Of a stretch of DNA of 64,000 bases, positions 12,701-22,849 are shown piece by piece (position 1 is the stretch's first letter; each line of letters begins with the position of its first letter). Both the position numbers and the translations under genes were made by a program. The notes beneath the pieces are model-generated. The model saw nothing but the letters and a program-made list of their open reading frames with translations. It was not told where the DNA came from and ran no database searches. This DNA is from Mytilus edulis (Eukaryota; Mollusca; Bivalvia; Mytilida; Mytilidae). The stretch lies in assembly GCF_963676685.1 (NCBI RefSeq), contig NC_092351.1, positions 43,948,733 to 44,012,732 on the forward strand, written 5' to 3'.

Positions 12701-15700
12701 ATTTCTCACTCTCGCTCCAGCAAAAATAATCAAGAATATAATGCCTACCCATGTTAAAACTACAATAAAGTATAGCTTGCATCAATTATTTTATTATTTA
12801 AGTATTACCTAGAGCTTGACTTTGACCAATCATTAAACATGTGTTTAACTTTTTGTAGCTTTGCTTTTATTTTTTGATTTTCTTCTTCTGTTTCCTTGCT
12901 TAAAATATGGTAAAAAAATTAATAAAACATACAAGGAACTTAGAAATGAATAGAAAAGTCGAGTTATTTACTCATAAAACAACATTATATACATTATCTT
13001 AGTTTTTGTTTTATTCCAAAATGGTTTATTGAACTACATATCAACACGATTGACGATAGTTTCTCTACTTTCACATTACATTTTAGTCGTTAGTTACTGT
13101 ATATCATATTTGTGTTTCGTTTATTGTTTTGTGGACCGTCGTTTAGATAGTTTTATATTGGTCCTGTCAGGGCCTTTTATTGCATGCAATGTAGTATAAG
13201 ATTGCTTATAGCTGAAGATCGTACCATATATACATATTTTCATATGCTTAAAAATAAGCTATAGAAACTCTATACAAATCTATTTCATCTTACGTGATTT
13301 TATGTGAGCCTCTTTTAAGCAAATCTACATGGTCTTCCAACCCTTCTATTTGGAGCTTTTTTATTTCAACAAGCTCTATATACCTAAAATAGAGTTTATC
13401 TAAATTAAGAAAAGACGTATGATTTAGAAATCGTATTGCATTCAACTACTAATATTTTGTGTTATATTTATACCAAGAACAAAGGTAAACATCTAACCAA
13501 TTTGTCAGAATTATTGCCAACAAGAATGTGCCCATAGTTCACGGATGCCCCACTCGCACTATCATTTTCTATTTTCAGTGGACCGTGACAGTGGGGTCCA
13601 AACTCTAATTTGGCAATGAAATTAGAAGGATTGTATCATAGGAAAAATGTCTACTAAGTTTCAAGTTGATTTGACTCCAATATCAGCAAAAACTACTTCG
13701 ACCAAAAACTTTAACCTGAAGTGGAACAGACGGACGGACGGACGAACGGACCCACAGACTAGAAAACATTATGCCCATCTAATATCGTAGGTGGGGCATA
13801 TAAATGTTTATATTACACTTAATGCTAATCTAACTCGCCAAAATTGTATCGATGTGCCTCTTTTAAGTTGTATTTTTCATCCACAGAAATGTCTAAATAT
13901 TCTGAATGCTTTCTTTCTTTATACAAAATGATTTAAAAAAATATAAACATGAATTTTCTGTACAATAAATATAATACAGCGTCAGCATTTATTTAGAAAA
14001 CTATCTTAATTTACTGTCTAATTCTTTCCTCTGCTTTCTGATTTTCATTAATGGCATCATTTGCAGCTTTTTGAGAAGCATCTTCCGTTTTAAGTGCTTC
14101 CAACTTCAGAAATTCAATTTCCGACTCCAGGTCATGGATATTTTTGCCTTGTCTGGAAATAAAGATTCAATGGATTACTGAAAGGGAAAGCAACATTATG
14201 AATTATTGTTCTTGTTTTATTTTTAAGTTAGCAATGTATGCATCTCTACAGCATTGTTGGTTTATATGTGAATTGAGGAATGTATTGCACAACCGAACAT
14301 GTTTACTTTAATTGACCTGTTTGCATTATGAGATAACCAGTACATCTCTCACATTTAAATCTTATTTAAAAAAGACAAGCAATATAAATATAAATACCTT
14401 GTTTTTAACTCTTCATATTCTTTTTGTTGAGTTTGTAATTGTTGTTCCATTTTAGTTTTTAGTTCTCTAAGATCCTCTTCCAGTTGAATTTTATAATCGA
14501 TAATAGTTTGTAATTCTTCTTTGTGCAATTGATCTTTTCTTTGGATCTCCACTTCAAATCTTAAATTGTTTCAATTATATACAATAAAAAAATGCACATA
14601 CATTCAGCAAAAAACATTATACCCCCAAGGCCTAAATCATCAACAATATCATAAATATTGCCACGAATGTATTATAAACATGACCGTAAACATAGGGGTG
14701 TATTTGACATTGCCACTCACTCCTAGATCATTCAAATTGTTGTATCCCACTTATGATTTCCACTTTGAATAATAAAGAGGGCAGTACTTTCCACTAGACA
14801 CAGATGTATCTGTGACACATACTTTCACGGTTTTGTATATGTAGTCAATTTACTGAGTATCACCACGAGTGGTAGAAAAATCAAAATAATTGTTGTATTA
14901 AAGCACTCTCTTGAGCTTGTTATATGGTTAGTTGTCAAGGAAAATGTAGATAAAAAACTTCTACAATTTTAAATGCAGTCTTCAACTAAGCTAGAACTAC
15001 AATCTTTCCAAGCTTTGCATGTTTTTCTAGTTGAATTGTGGTCATATTTTGTGGTTTGTTTTTACATCTGGGCAACTGGATTCTCATTTCTCACTTACAA
15101 TTTATAATTAATTTAAATTATAACTGAACATTTCTTATAAAATTGTCGATCGTTTTTAGTTTTGTTTGATTGTTTTTACTTTCATATCGAACGTATATAT
15201 AGTTTTATTTCAAAGGAATCCCGGCAGACTTAATTCAGAGACGGACATATTAAAACAATCAACTTTAAGTGCCCAAATTGATGTTTGTTTTTGAAAAGAA
15301 ATTTGTTAATAGTTATGAAAGGTACCAGGATTATAATTTAGTACGCCAGACGCGCGTTTTGTCTTCATAAAACTCATCAGTGACGCTCAGATCAAAATAG
15401 TTATCAAGCCAAACAAGTACAAAGTTGACGAGCATTGAAGACCCAAAATTCTAAAAATTGGTGCCAAATACGACTAAGATAATCTAAATCTTGGATAAGA
15501 AAATCCTTAGTTTTTTTTCTAAAAATTCAAAGTTTTGTAACAGGAAATTTTAACAAATGACCATAAAATTGATATTCTTGTCAACACCGAAGAGCTGACT
15601 ACTGGGCTGGTAATACCCTCGGGGACGAAACTTACACCAGCAGTGGCATCGACCTAGTGGTGTATATAGTTATCAAAGGTACCAGGATTATAATTTATTA

Positions 15701-18700
15701 CGCCAGACGCGCGTTTCGTCTACATAAGACTCATCAGTGACGCTCAGATCAAAATAGTAATAAAGCCAAACAAGTACGTTCAACTATTTAACTTACTGAT
15801 TTGTTATTTCTTTCATTTTCTTTTCAGCTGAATTACGACTATTCTTTACCAAATGGAGGTGCTTTTTCAGAGTTTCTCGATCTAACTTCAACTTTCGTAT
15901 ATAGTCGTCTTTGGATTTAATCTCTGTTTCTAACCTAAAATACGTTGCAAAATAATAAATGAAAAGAAATTCTAGCAATGTCTATATACAGTTGGTGTTA
16001 TCCTTGTGCATTTAAAGTTTTACAATAATAAAACCACTAATGATCATGATGATCTGATTGACAGTACGACGCTGATATACCGAACTTAACTAAAAGAGGG
16101 ACGAAAGATACCAGAGGGACAGTCAAACTCATAAATCGAAAATAAACTGACAACGCCATGGCTAAAAAATAAAAAGACAAACAGACAACAATAGTACATA
16201 TGACACAACATTGAAAACTAAAGAATAAATAACACAAGCCCCACCAAAAACTTGGGGTGATCTTAGGTGCATTGGAAGGGTAAGCAGATCCTACTCCACA
16301 TGTGGCACCTGTCGTTCGTGTTGCTCATGTTATAACAAATCCGGTAAATAGTCTAATTCGGTAGGACACTTTCATGAAAGGAAGGGGATTGTAGTTACGA
16401 CGTACATATCCGAAATGTTCAAGTAAGACATTTTTTTTCAATAAATGTTTACATGTTTATGTGTCTTAGACGTTTATTTGCAATTTTAAATTTTGCAATA
16501 TGAGTTTACCAGAATACTAAAAAAACTATATTACAAATGTTGTATAAGCAAAAACAAGTAATATTTCAGTACATTTCAAATATTGCAGATCCATATTGCC
16601 GAACCAATTACATACCCTGAGTTTAAATGTTAAATATGACACACAATAGAATTGTGTACACAATACAGTATATAGTACATTCCTCCTTCCAATGTGAAAG
16701 AAGAAAATACTGATATTCATTGAAACGCTAAAGCATATACCCATTTTTTCATACTCAATTCTCACAGAAATATAATAGTTTATAATTTAAGCTGCCAAAA
16801 CTCCGCCTTAACTATGAACATTGTAATCTCTCCACTTAAAGCAGTTTGTTCACTCCTGTTATTACATGATATAATACTTACAAATGCAGATGATATGGAT
16901 CATACTTTTTGTTTAAATGTGGCAATATTTTTCTCTTTTGGACTGACTCTACTCTGAAATATACCATAAAATACATATATAAAATTGGGAATGTGAAAGA
17001 GACAACAACCCGACCGAAAAAGCAGATAACAGCCGAAGTCCACAAATGGGTGTTCAACACAGCAATAAAATCCCGCACCCGAAGGCGGGCGTCAGCTGGC
17101 CCCTTGATAAAATGTGCTTATATACATGCACACATGCACAATATAGAAACATAAACAATTCATCACAAGGTCAGCTGTGTTCGGTGTGTCTATGCATCAA
17201 CTTATTTTAGTTAGTGACAAGTTATAACGGTCTCAGATCTTTTGAATATTCCCAAGAATCGAATAATTACAAATTGTGTTCTATTCTTGATAATGGTAGT
17301 GACATTTTGATACAGTGTTGATTCGCAAGGCGGGTAATGCATTAATAGCAGGAGACGTTCGCTCGGTCACCTGGTCTCGCTCCTTTTTGTGTCCATGTGA
17401 ACCCTTCAATGTGTATTTGGTATCTTGATTGGTATATTCGTATCGTATGTATATATTAGTGTAAGTTACTGTACCTTAAATATAAAATAAAAAAGGAATG
17501 TACTTTTTATTCATTTGCAGCACTTATGAGTTACTAAGTACACACACATTAACATTTCATTCGCGCGCTTACAAAATAATGATAGGTGCATTTTGTGGTA
17601 GCATTTAGATATATCATAATTTGAAAATCCGCTATAATATCAAAGTTTAAATGCTTTCGGCAACATCAATCTAACTTCTTTTTTTTAATCTTAAACCTCA
17701 GCTCACCACGAAAGACGTTGCAATAAGTACTTATGGATATAAACAAACTCATCAAAGATCCCAGGTTTATAATTTGGTTCGCCATACGCGAGTTTTGTAG
17801 CTATCAGACTCATCAGTGTAATGTGAATCTAAACAGGTGGAAGAATAAATCAAGTACGAAGTTGCAGAGCTTTGAAAATAAAATGGGTCATTATATATGC
17901 AGGATCTGCTAAAGATTACTAAGGCCATCAATTGGGTAAAACAGTGTAACTGTATCGAATAATTGAAAATTTAATAAAGAGTTAATTTTAAACAAAATAC
18001 TTGTACCATTATAATGATATTTCATATAAACACAGGAGTGCTTACTACTTTAACTTAGATTGTCATCACATGATCTAGCTATAGCGAAGAGAATATAACC
18101 TAATGTAAATAGATACCTTAGAACCTGTACATTGTGTATTGATGATATTGAGAGGGAATGCATTTATATTATCATGTCCATTATATTCAAATATGCGTGA
18201 ATGTTTGATAAAACCATAGTATTGGCGTAAATCATCTGGTTGTAAACTTTTACAATTATTAACCACTTTTAATTTAAAAGACCTGTACAACTTAGGAAAA
18301 TATATATGCAGAGCACTTAAGCTCAGAAATGACTGTTTTCAGTAAGTACATTTGATTTCCTCTTTGATTATTACCTTTATTTTACATAGGTTTAGGGAAA
18401 AGGTAATGCGAAACGTATTTGCAAAATATTGTTTAAGACCCTTAAAGGGGCACTAGCTACGATATATATAAAAAAATAAAGTATGATTTTTTTTAGATCA
18501 ATCATTAATCAAATTGGAATAATGAAATAATAATTTGCTTTTAGCAATCAATTTCCTTTAATTTTGTTGAAATAAGCGATTAAACATAATTTTTGACTGA
18601 TTCACTTGCAAGTGAAAACGTCATCATCATTCTAACCGGTATTCATGTGAACTTCAAGTTAACCCCTAGCTAGAGATTGACAACGCATGCATTGTACGTG

Positions 18701-21700
18701 TACAGGTTATTTAAAGAAAAAGAATGTCAACAATGAAAGTGAAACTACGGTAAATCATTTGACTACTAATTCGATGCACATAAAATCATTTTTATATGGT
18801 TAAAAAGAATGAGAAACATCTATTTTTAATCTATAAAATAAAATCAAACAGACCTATAAAAATGCAATTGCACGTGTTGGTTTAATCTATTCGTATCTTT
18901 ATTTTTGTTTACATCGCTTATATGGTCATCTGAGGTCAAATCGATAGTTAATTAGATGGCGTCTGGACTAAAATACACACGAAACGAACCTATATATAAT
19001 CTACCCCATGCTCTGTAAACTGTTTATTTTAGACTTTTGATAGTTTGGATAAATGTTTTACATTGTTATCAACCAAATATGAGAATTTGAGTCAAATCGG
19101 TTACAATGAATTTGATAGCTAGTGCCCCTTTAATTGTCCAGCTTGGTCTGCTGCGATTCTAGTCATTCAATTTACTTTTGAGATTGTCAGTTATAAACCG
19201 ATTAATTTTTCGTAAGATTACTAACATCATGCAAATATTTTAAAATACTTACTGTATGCCATCTATGAGAGGACCAGCAGGATTACCAACCGACAAGCCA
19301 GGACATAAGGGCGTATCCTGCAATTCATTGGAGTGACAGCTTTCATCCCTGCTAGGATCTCTGTAAACAGATAATACTCTTATCTTAAACAAGTAAATAT
19401 CAGATAATTATTTGCAACTACTGCTACCTACGTGTACGCTTACCTATTTTAGTTAACAATGCTGCACGCTAACTTTATTTTGTGTGTTCAAAATACCCGT
19501 GTTAGATTGTTTTTCAATTTGATTTGTAAGTGGTTCCGGGCTTTATACGTTTATTTTTTCAATTTTTCTAAGTGAAACGATAAGTTCTCAACAAGACGTA
19601 AATGTCTTTGGTCAAATATGGGAATTCTAACTGCTTTGTATACACAATATAATACAATAGATCAGCTGATGGGATTTAATTCTATTTATTGTCATGGTTA
19701 AAGATAAAATTTACTAAGACAAACAATTTAAACTCTTAATTATTAATATGACAAATGAAGTTAACTTTTGATAGGGGGTACTTTTAAATTATCAATATGA
19801 CCGATCACATTTTTTTTTTGTAGTAGGCTGAATTTCTAAGTATTCAATGTCACTAATGAAGTATATGTTTGTTATAGTTTCAATACCTTAGGTACAACTT
19901 TAGTTACAGAAATGTATTGGAAATTCACAATATATACATCTACGAGCAAATGAATTATTATGTTTTAAAATAGGGTACTCTATGTAAATCGAATCTCCAT
20001 TATCAGCGGGAAAAGTTCCCAGTAATCCAGTAGGTATCCATATGACATTCTTACTTTGATTTATTATACAGTATAAATACTGTAGTCTTGTTATTCATGT
20101 TATTGGAATATATATTTAGTGTATGTCATTGGATAGATAACTCAAAACACCATGAATTACATCTTTATATACTTGTTTAGATTAGAATGCAAATTGTTTT
20201 CAATTAACATTTCATTTTCACTTTTGTTTCCCAATAATGCATCTATCCAGGTAGGTGTATCTAGTTTGTGTTCTAAAATATAAACCGAATTACAACGTGT
20301 TGAAATATGACAAATTGACGTAAGTAGACATTAAGAAAGAAATATCCTACCTATCCAGGTAAAAAGATGTTTATTTTTCAGGACAATAAAAGGCATCTAG
20401 TGCAAATTCAAATAGATGTGCTAGTAAACAGTAACTATATCTATCAATACCAGGTCTGGTGAATTCAAGCATACAAGTAATTATATTTATCAAAGACACC
20501 AACAAAAAAGTTGAAGTTTCGACAATGACTTCAACAAAAAAGTGGGTCTTTTTCAGTTAATTGATAGAAAATCAAAAAAGATCTCGATAAACAATTTTTC
20601 ACATATATATTGTAAATACCATATAATAGTTGTCAATGGTACCAGGATTATAATTTAATACGCCAGACGCACGTTTCGTCTACATAAGACTCATCAGTGA
20701 CACTCAGGTCAAAATAGTTAGAACGCCAAACAAGTACAAAGTTTGAGAGCTTTAAGGACCTTAAATTCCAAAAAGGTTGTGCCTAATACGGCTAAGTTAA
20801 TTAATGCCTGGGATAGGAAATTCCTTAAAAGGTTTATCCGTTTTTATGAATTACTAATTAAGCGAAATACAAATACAAGAGAAGGCAACGTTATAAAAAC
20901 TCTTGGGTCCGAATCAGACCTCGTGACCTGCATGCTCTCAAAGTCATAACTACGACAAAGGGATGCATAAACTCCCCTAGCTGTCACGTCAAAAATCATA
21001 CAACTAAATTAAAGAACATGATAGCACGGCGAAAAATAAACGAAAAACTTTAAAGTTAATAACAAGATATACAAAAGTATGAGTTGAGAAATATACTCTC
21101 CATACGTAAACGCGAATGAAGTAATGATATATTGCTGCTAAGGTTTGTTCGAAGAAGTAAAATAAATTATTGGATTTGATTTTTTTGCGTTTTAATTCCA
21201 CTTTTAAGCACCACTTTTGGGCTATTTCGTGGCGGCCAGTTTTTATTTGTAGAGGAAGCCGGTCTGCCCGGTGAAAATCATCGTCCTTCGATAGGAAAAA
21301 TTGACAATACTTGTAAAATTAGATCGGAGTCGTGTGCACCCGCACGAGCGGCGTTAGAACTCATAACCTCAGTGTTGACTAGCTAGTGATTACAGTAGTA
21401 ACTACTTAGATTGCTTGGGCACCGATGCCCCCTAAAAAAAGAAGAAATAAATATACTATTTAAAATCAATAATCAAGAATTGAGTACTGCTGAATGATCT
21501 TGAAGTTTATATCAGATGGTATTCTCATACAAAACCCTTTAAATGTGATACTGAAGACATCGTGGTAACGACAACTGCATGCACTATACAACGAACTGTT
21601 TTGAGCCCGAATTCCTTTGAAAGTTATAAGAAATAAAAACAATTGAAAAATTACCTATTAGAATCAACAATTGCATATGCAGCCATGTTTTACCGAAAAC

Positions 21701-22810
21701 AAGAATGTGTCCATAGTACACGGATGCCCCATACGCACTACTATTTTCTATGTTCAGTAGAAAGTGAAAATGGGGTAAAATCTCTAATTTGGCATTACAA
21801 TTAGAAATATCATATCATAAGAAACATGTGTAATAAGTTTCAAGTAAATTGGACTTCAACTTCATCAAAAACTTTAACCTAAAAACTTTAACCTGAAGCG
21901 GGGCGGACGGACGCACAGACCAGAAAACATAATGCCAATAAATGGGATATACCAATCATTTTGATGTGAGAAGAAGTATTTAAAGGTCTGTGTGTAGAGA
22001 TTAGTGTTATAACTTGTGAAGCTGAACTTACTTTTGAATTCCAAGTATATCGTAGGTAATATACTGATCCAAATGTTTAGGTCTGCAGACAAAATTAATC
22101 ACCGGGGTATTTTTTAGTGTAGATAGATCAAAACGTGCGTGCATGTTTGTCAGTTTAAGGAATGCTTTTTCCCATTCGCTTAATTCTTGTAAAAATCTAA
22201 CTGGAAATGTAATTTTTCTTCTCATGTGTTGCATTTTGTCCTTTAAATCTTGAAAAGATTCATTTTGTTGGATTATATATTGTTCAACGCTAGACATTTG
22301 AGATTTCAAAATTTCCGAATCCCGAGCAAATGAATTTATTGTATCTTCAAATTTAGAAACGATGGAACCTACGGAACTCTTGAGAATTGGAAGAAAACTG
22401 GATTTTTTTTCTTTCTCGCATATTTCTGACAAGTCATTTCGGCTTTTATCTAAATCTAAAGCAAACTGTTCAATTTCTTTTTCAGTTTCCACAAGTTTTC
22501 TCCTCTTCCGGATATCACTTTCCATGAGGCAATAGTGTTTATCACAATCATCATGTTTATCCTTGAATGACCTACAAACTAATCGACTGCATGTAACACA
22601 ATATGAAAATAAATCCATCCATGTTTGGTCACATTTGTTGCAGGTATATATCTCATCAACAAAAAGTTCAGATCTATGGGATCTCGCAGATCTTTCTTGA
22701 AACAAAAAATCATCACGTATCTGACAAGTATCACAAATTTTTAAATAGCAGTTTGTACATGCATCCGTTTTGGCGACCAGTTTCGCTGAACACTCTAAGT
22801 TGGAATCCAT
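9688..22810 (-). CDS. B-box-like zinc-finger, coiled-coil protein, multi-exon
   Basis: Eleven exons join in one frame: 22032-22810, 19253-19360, 16882-16953, 15797-15934, 14398-14559, 14015-14152, 13294-13383, 12809-12898, 11347-11502, 10015-10101, 9688-9796 (TGA). The product is 642 aa. Residues 18-94 hold paired cysteines (C18/C21, C26/C29, C57/C60, C71/C74, C79) and H86, H92, resembling tandem TRIM-type B-boxes; the expected ligand after C79 is F82. Residues 100-200 and exons 3-8 are charged, heptad-like coiled coil. Exon 9 has a QQQRQQQ tract and the end is SLADSGYDAKSIAGEMD. All junctions are phase 2, so any exon can be skipped without a frameshift. A second ATG exon at 21655-21686 splices in the same phase. 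No RING, NHL or SPRY domain is seen. The role may be scaffold- or ligase-adaptor-like, as in TRIM-related proteins; I cannot name the gene. Confidence 0.75.
10015..10101 (-). CDS. B-box/coiled-coil gene exon 10
   Basis: 87 nt, acceptor TTTATTAG, donor AT|GTAAGT, phase 2 to 2. Polar, probably disordered (TARENISVNEESTTHVCDV). Confidence 0.7.
10430..10930. repeat. Degenerate repeat units in intron
   Basis: TGTGATTAGGTT followed by (A)AGG(G)AAC recurs at about 10549 and 10659, with a weaker third copy near 10816. Unit spacing is about 110-160 bp. Coding potential is absent. Confidence 0.35.
10958..11025 (-). repeat. Repeat family C, reverse 3' fragment
   Basis: Reverse complement of the family C end: AATTGAGATTGAAAATGGGG, then CAAAGTGACAACAACCCGAC. 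Confidence 0.7.
11347..11502 (-). CDS. B-box/coiled-coil gene exon 9
   Basis: 156 nt, acceptor TTTTCCAG, donor AT|GTAAGT. Low complexity with a glutamine tract (GSGQQQRQQQ) and asparagine/serine-rich end. Confidence 0.75.
12809..12898 (-). CDS. B-box/coiled-coil gene exon 8
   Basis: 90 nt, the same length as exon 7, phase 2 to 2, donor TAG|GTAATA. Lysine-rich helix (EEENQKIKAKLQKVKHMF), then a serine-rich turn (NDWSKSSS). Confidence 0.75.
13110..13240 (+). repeat. Interspersed repeat family G, degraded
   Basis: Shares TTATTG-rich words, GGGCCTTTTATTGCATGC and GCTGAAGATCGTACC with the better copy at 50690-50895. Confidence 0.5.
13294..13383 (-). CDS. B-box/coiled-coil gene exon 7
   Basis: 90 nt, phase 2 to 2, donor CAC|GTAAGA. 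Coiled coil (YIELVEIKKLQIEGLEDHV). Confidence 0.75.
13519..13800 (+). repeat. GGAC-tract/hairpin repeat, ATGCCCC family, copy 1
   Basis: Starts AACAAGAATGTGCCC, has ATGCCCC near its 5' end, TTTCAAGTTGATTTGACTCC, then GGACGGACGGAC and ends with the inverted pair ATGCCC..GGGGCAT. Three more copies lie at 21698, 29726 and 33121, all on the same strand. Confidence 0.85.
14015..14152 (-). CDS. B-box/coiled-coil gene exon 6
   Basis: 138 nt, the same length as exon 4, phase 2 to 2, acceptor ATTTCCAG. Coiled coil (NIHDLESEIEFLKLEALK, then INENQKAEERIR). Confidence 0.8.
14398..14559 (-). CDS. B-box/coiled-coil gene exon 5
   Basis: 162 nt, phase 2 to 2, donor AAG|GTATTT. Glutamine- and glutamate-rich coiled coil (YKIQLEEDLRELKTKMEQQ). 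Confidence 0.8.
15305..15665 (+). repeat. GGTACCAGG repeat, near-complete copy with 3' hairpin
   Basis: Begins GGTACCAGGATTATAATTT, carries GCCAGACGCGCGTTT and CTCATCAGTGACGCTCAG, and ends with a stem-loop around 15600-15655 (CTACTGGGCTGGT .. ACACCAGCAG .. CGACCTAGT). Other copies, whole or partial, lie at 15665, 17745, 20630, 49480 and 62395. Confidence 0.8.
15665..15780 (+). repeat. GGTACCAGG repeat, second tandem partial copy
   Basis: Starts again with GGTACCAGGATTATAATTT directly after the previous copy and stops in CCAAACAAGTACG, just before exon 4 of the B-box/coiled-coil gene. Only the first ~110 bp are present. Confidence 0.8.
15797..15934 (-). CDS. B-box/coiled-coil gene exon 4
   Basis: 138 nt, phase 2 to 2, donor CA|GTAAGT. 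Strongly coiled-coil (LETEIKSKDDYIRKLKLDR, then LKKHLHLVKNSRNSAEKKM). Confidence 0.8.
16055..16410 (-). repeat. Repeat family D, reverse copy
   Basis: Contains GAGGGACGAAAGATACCAGA, AAATCGAAAATAAACTGACA and GTCGTTCGTGTTGCTCATG, the reverse of words in the copies at 7433 and 48690. Confidence 0.75.
16882..16953 (-). CDS. B-box/coiled-coil gene exon 3
   Basis: 72 nt between acceptor TATTTCAG and donor TT|GTAAGT, phase 2 to 2. It encodes VESVQKRKILPHLNKKY and DPYHLH, the entry to the coiled-coil block. Confidence 0.75.
16978..17115 (-). repeat. Repeat family C, reverse copy
   Basis: Reads GAGACAACAACCCGACC, then AAATCCCGCACCCGAAGGCG and CAGCTGGCCCC, the reverse of the family C core. It begins about 25 bp upstream of exon 3 of the B-box/coiled-coil gene. 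Confidence 0.8.
17745..17880 (+). repeat. GGTACCAGG repeat, diverged copy
   Basis: Has CCAGGTTTATAATTTGG, CGCCATACGCGAGTTTTG and CAGACTCATCAGTG in family order. Confidence 0.65.
18100..18282 (-). other. Possible optional exon
   Basis: From acceptor TGTACAG the frame stays open for about 70 codons (SFKLKVVNNCK, LQPDDLRQYYGF). The better donor at 18116 (AAG|GTATCT) gives phase 0 and breaks the frame; the poorer donor at 18099 (TTAG|GTTATA) keeps phase 2. Without transcript data I leave it out of the main model. Confidence 0.25.
18446..19129. mobile_element. Short TIR transposon flanked by TTAA (piggyBac-type target site)
   Basis: The element begins AGGGGCACTAGCTA and ends TAGCTAGTGCCCCT, an exact 14-bp terminal inverted repeat. 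It is flanked on both sides by TTAA (18442-18445 and 19130-19133), the target-site duplication typical of piggyBac-superfamily elements. At 684 bp with no transposase ORF it would be non-autonomous. It lies in the intron after exon 2 of the B-box/coiled-coil gene. The superfamily call rests on the TTAA alone. Confidence 0.8.
19253..19360 (-). CDS. B-box/coiled-coil gene exon 2
   Basis: Lies between acceptor GTTTACAG and donor CA|GTAAGT, phase 2 to 2. It encodes a non-coiled linker (DPSRDESCHSNELQDT, then CPGLSVGNPAGP). Confidence 0.75.
20630..20850 (+). repeat. GGTACCAGG repeat copy
   Basis: Includes GGTACCAGGATTATAATTT, GCCAGACGCACGTTTCG and CATCAGTGACACTCAGG, then the body up to AAATTCCTTAAAAGG. 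Confidence 0.8.
21203..21436 (-). repeat. tRNA-derived SINE-like element, diverged copy
   Basis: Near-collinear with 32113-32326: GTGTTGACTAGCTAGTGATT, CCCGCACGAGCGGC and CCTTCGATAGGAAAA. On the minus strand the B-box region is decayed (AGTTCTAACGCC instead of AGTTCGAACCC). Confidence 0.75.
21655..21686 (-). CDS. Alternative first exon, short isoform start
   Basis: A 32-nt exon starts at ATG 21686, encodes MAAYAIVDSN and ends at AATAG|GTAATT in phase 2, exactly the phase required by exon 2 at 19360. The codon just upstream of the ATG is an in-frame TAA, and there is no nearby acceptor, so it reads as a start exon rather than an internal one. The resulting protein would be 393 aa and lack the B-box. 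Confidence 0.5.
21698..21950 (+). repeat. GGAC-tract/hairpin repeat, ATGCCCC family, copy 2
   Basis: Starts AACAAGAATGTGTCCATAG and keeps ATGCCCC and GGACGGACGCAC, but its right end is worn. It directly abuts the alternative first exon, so that exon's promoter side consists of this repeat. Confidence 0.8.
22032..22810 (-). CDS. B-box exon (first exon, long isoform)
   Basis: Has 259 codons plus two bases, from ATG 22810 to donor AA|GTAAGT. An upstream in-frame TTG would add nine residues, but ATG 22810 is the first in-frame ATG. Residues 57-94 (CNKCDQTW, YCVTC, VCRSFKDKH) form the B-box-like module with a substituted ligand at F82. Residues 100-200 are coiled coil. The long single exon with B-box plus coil is the usual layout of invertebrate TRIM-like genes. 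Confidence 0.8.
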
Positions 22811-22849
22811 TTTGCCATGAATTAAAAATTCTTTCAATTGAATATTTCA

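Noticed and set aside
18117-18282. Exon of 166 nt using the better donor at 18116
   Set aside because: It would end in phase 0 and put the next exon out of frame with an early stop; kept only as a low-confidence optional exon with the alternative donor.
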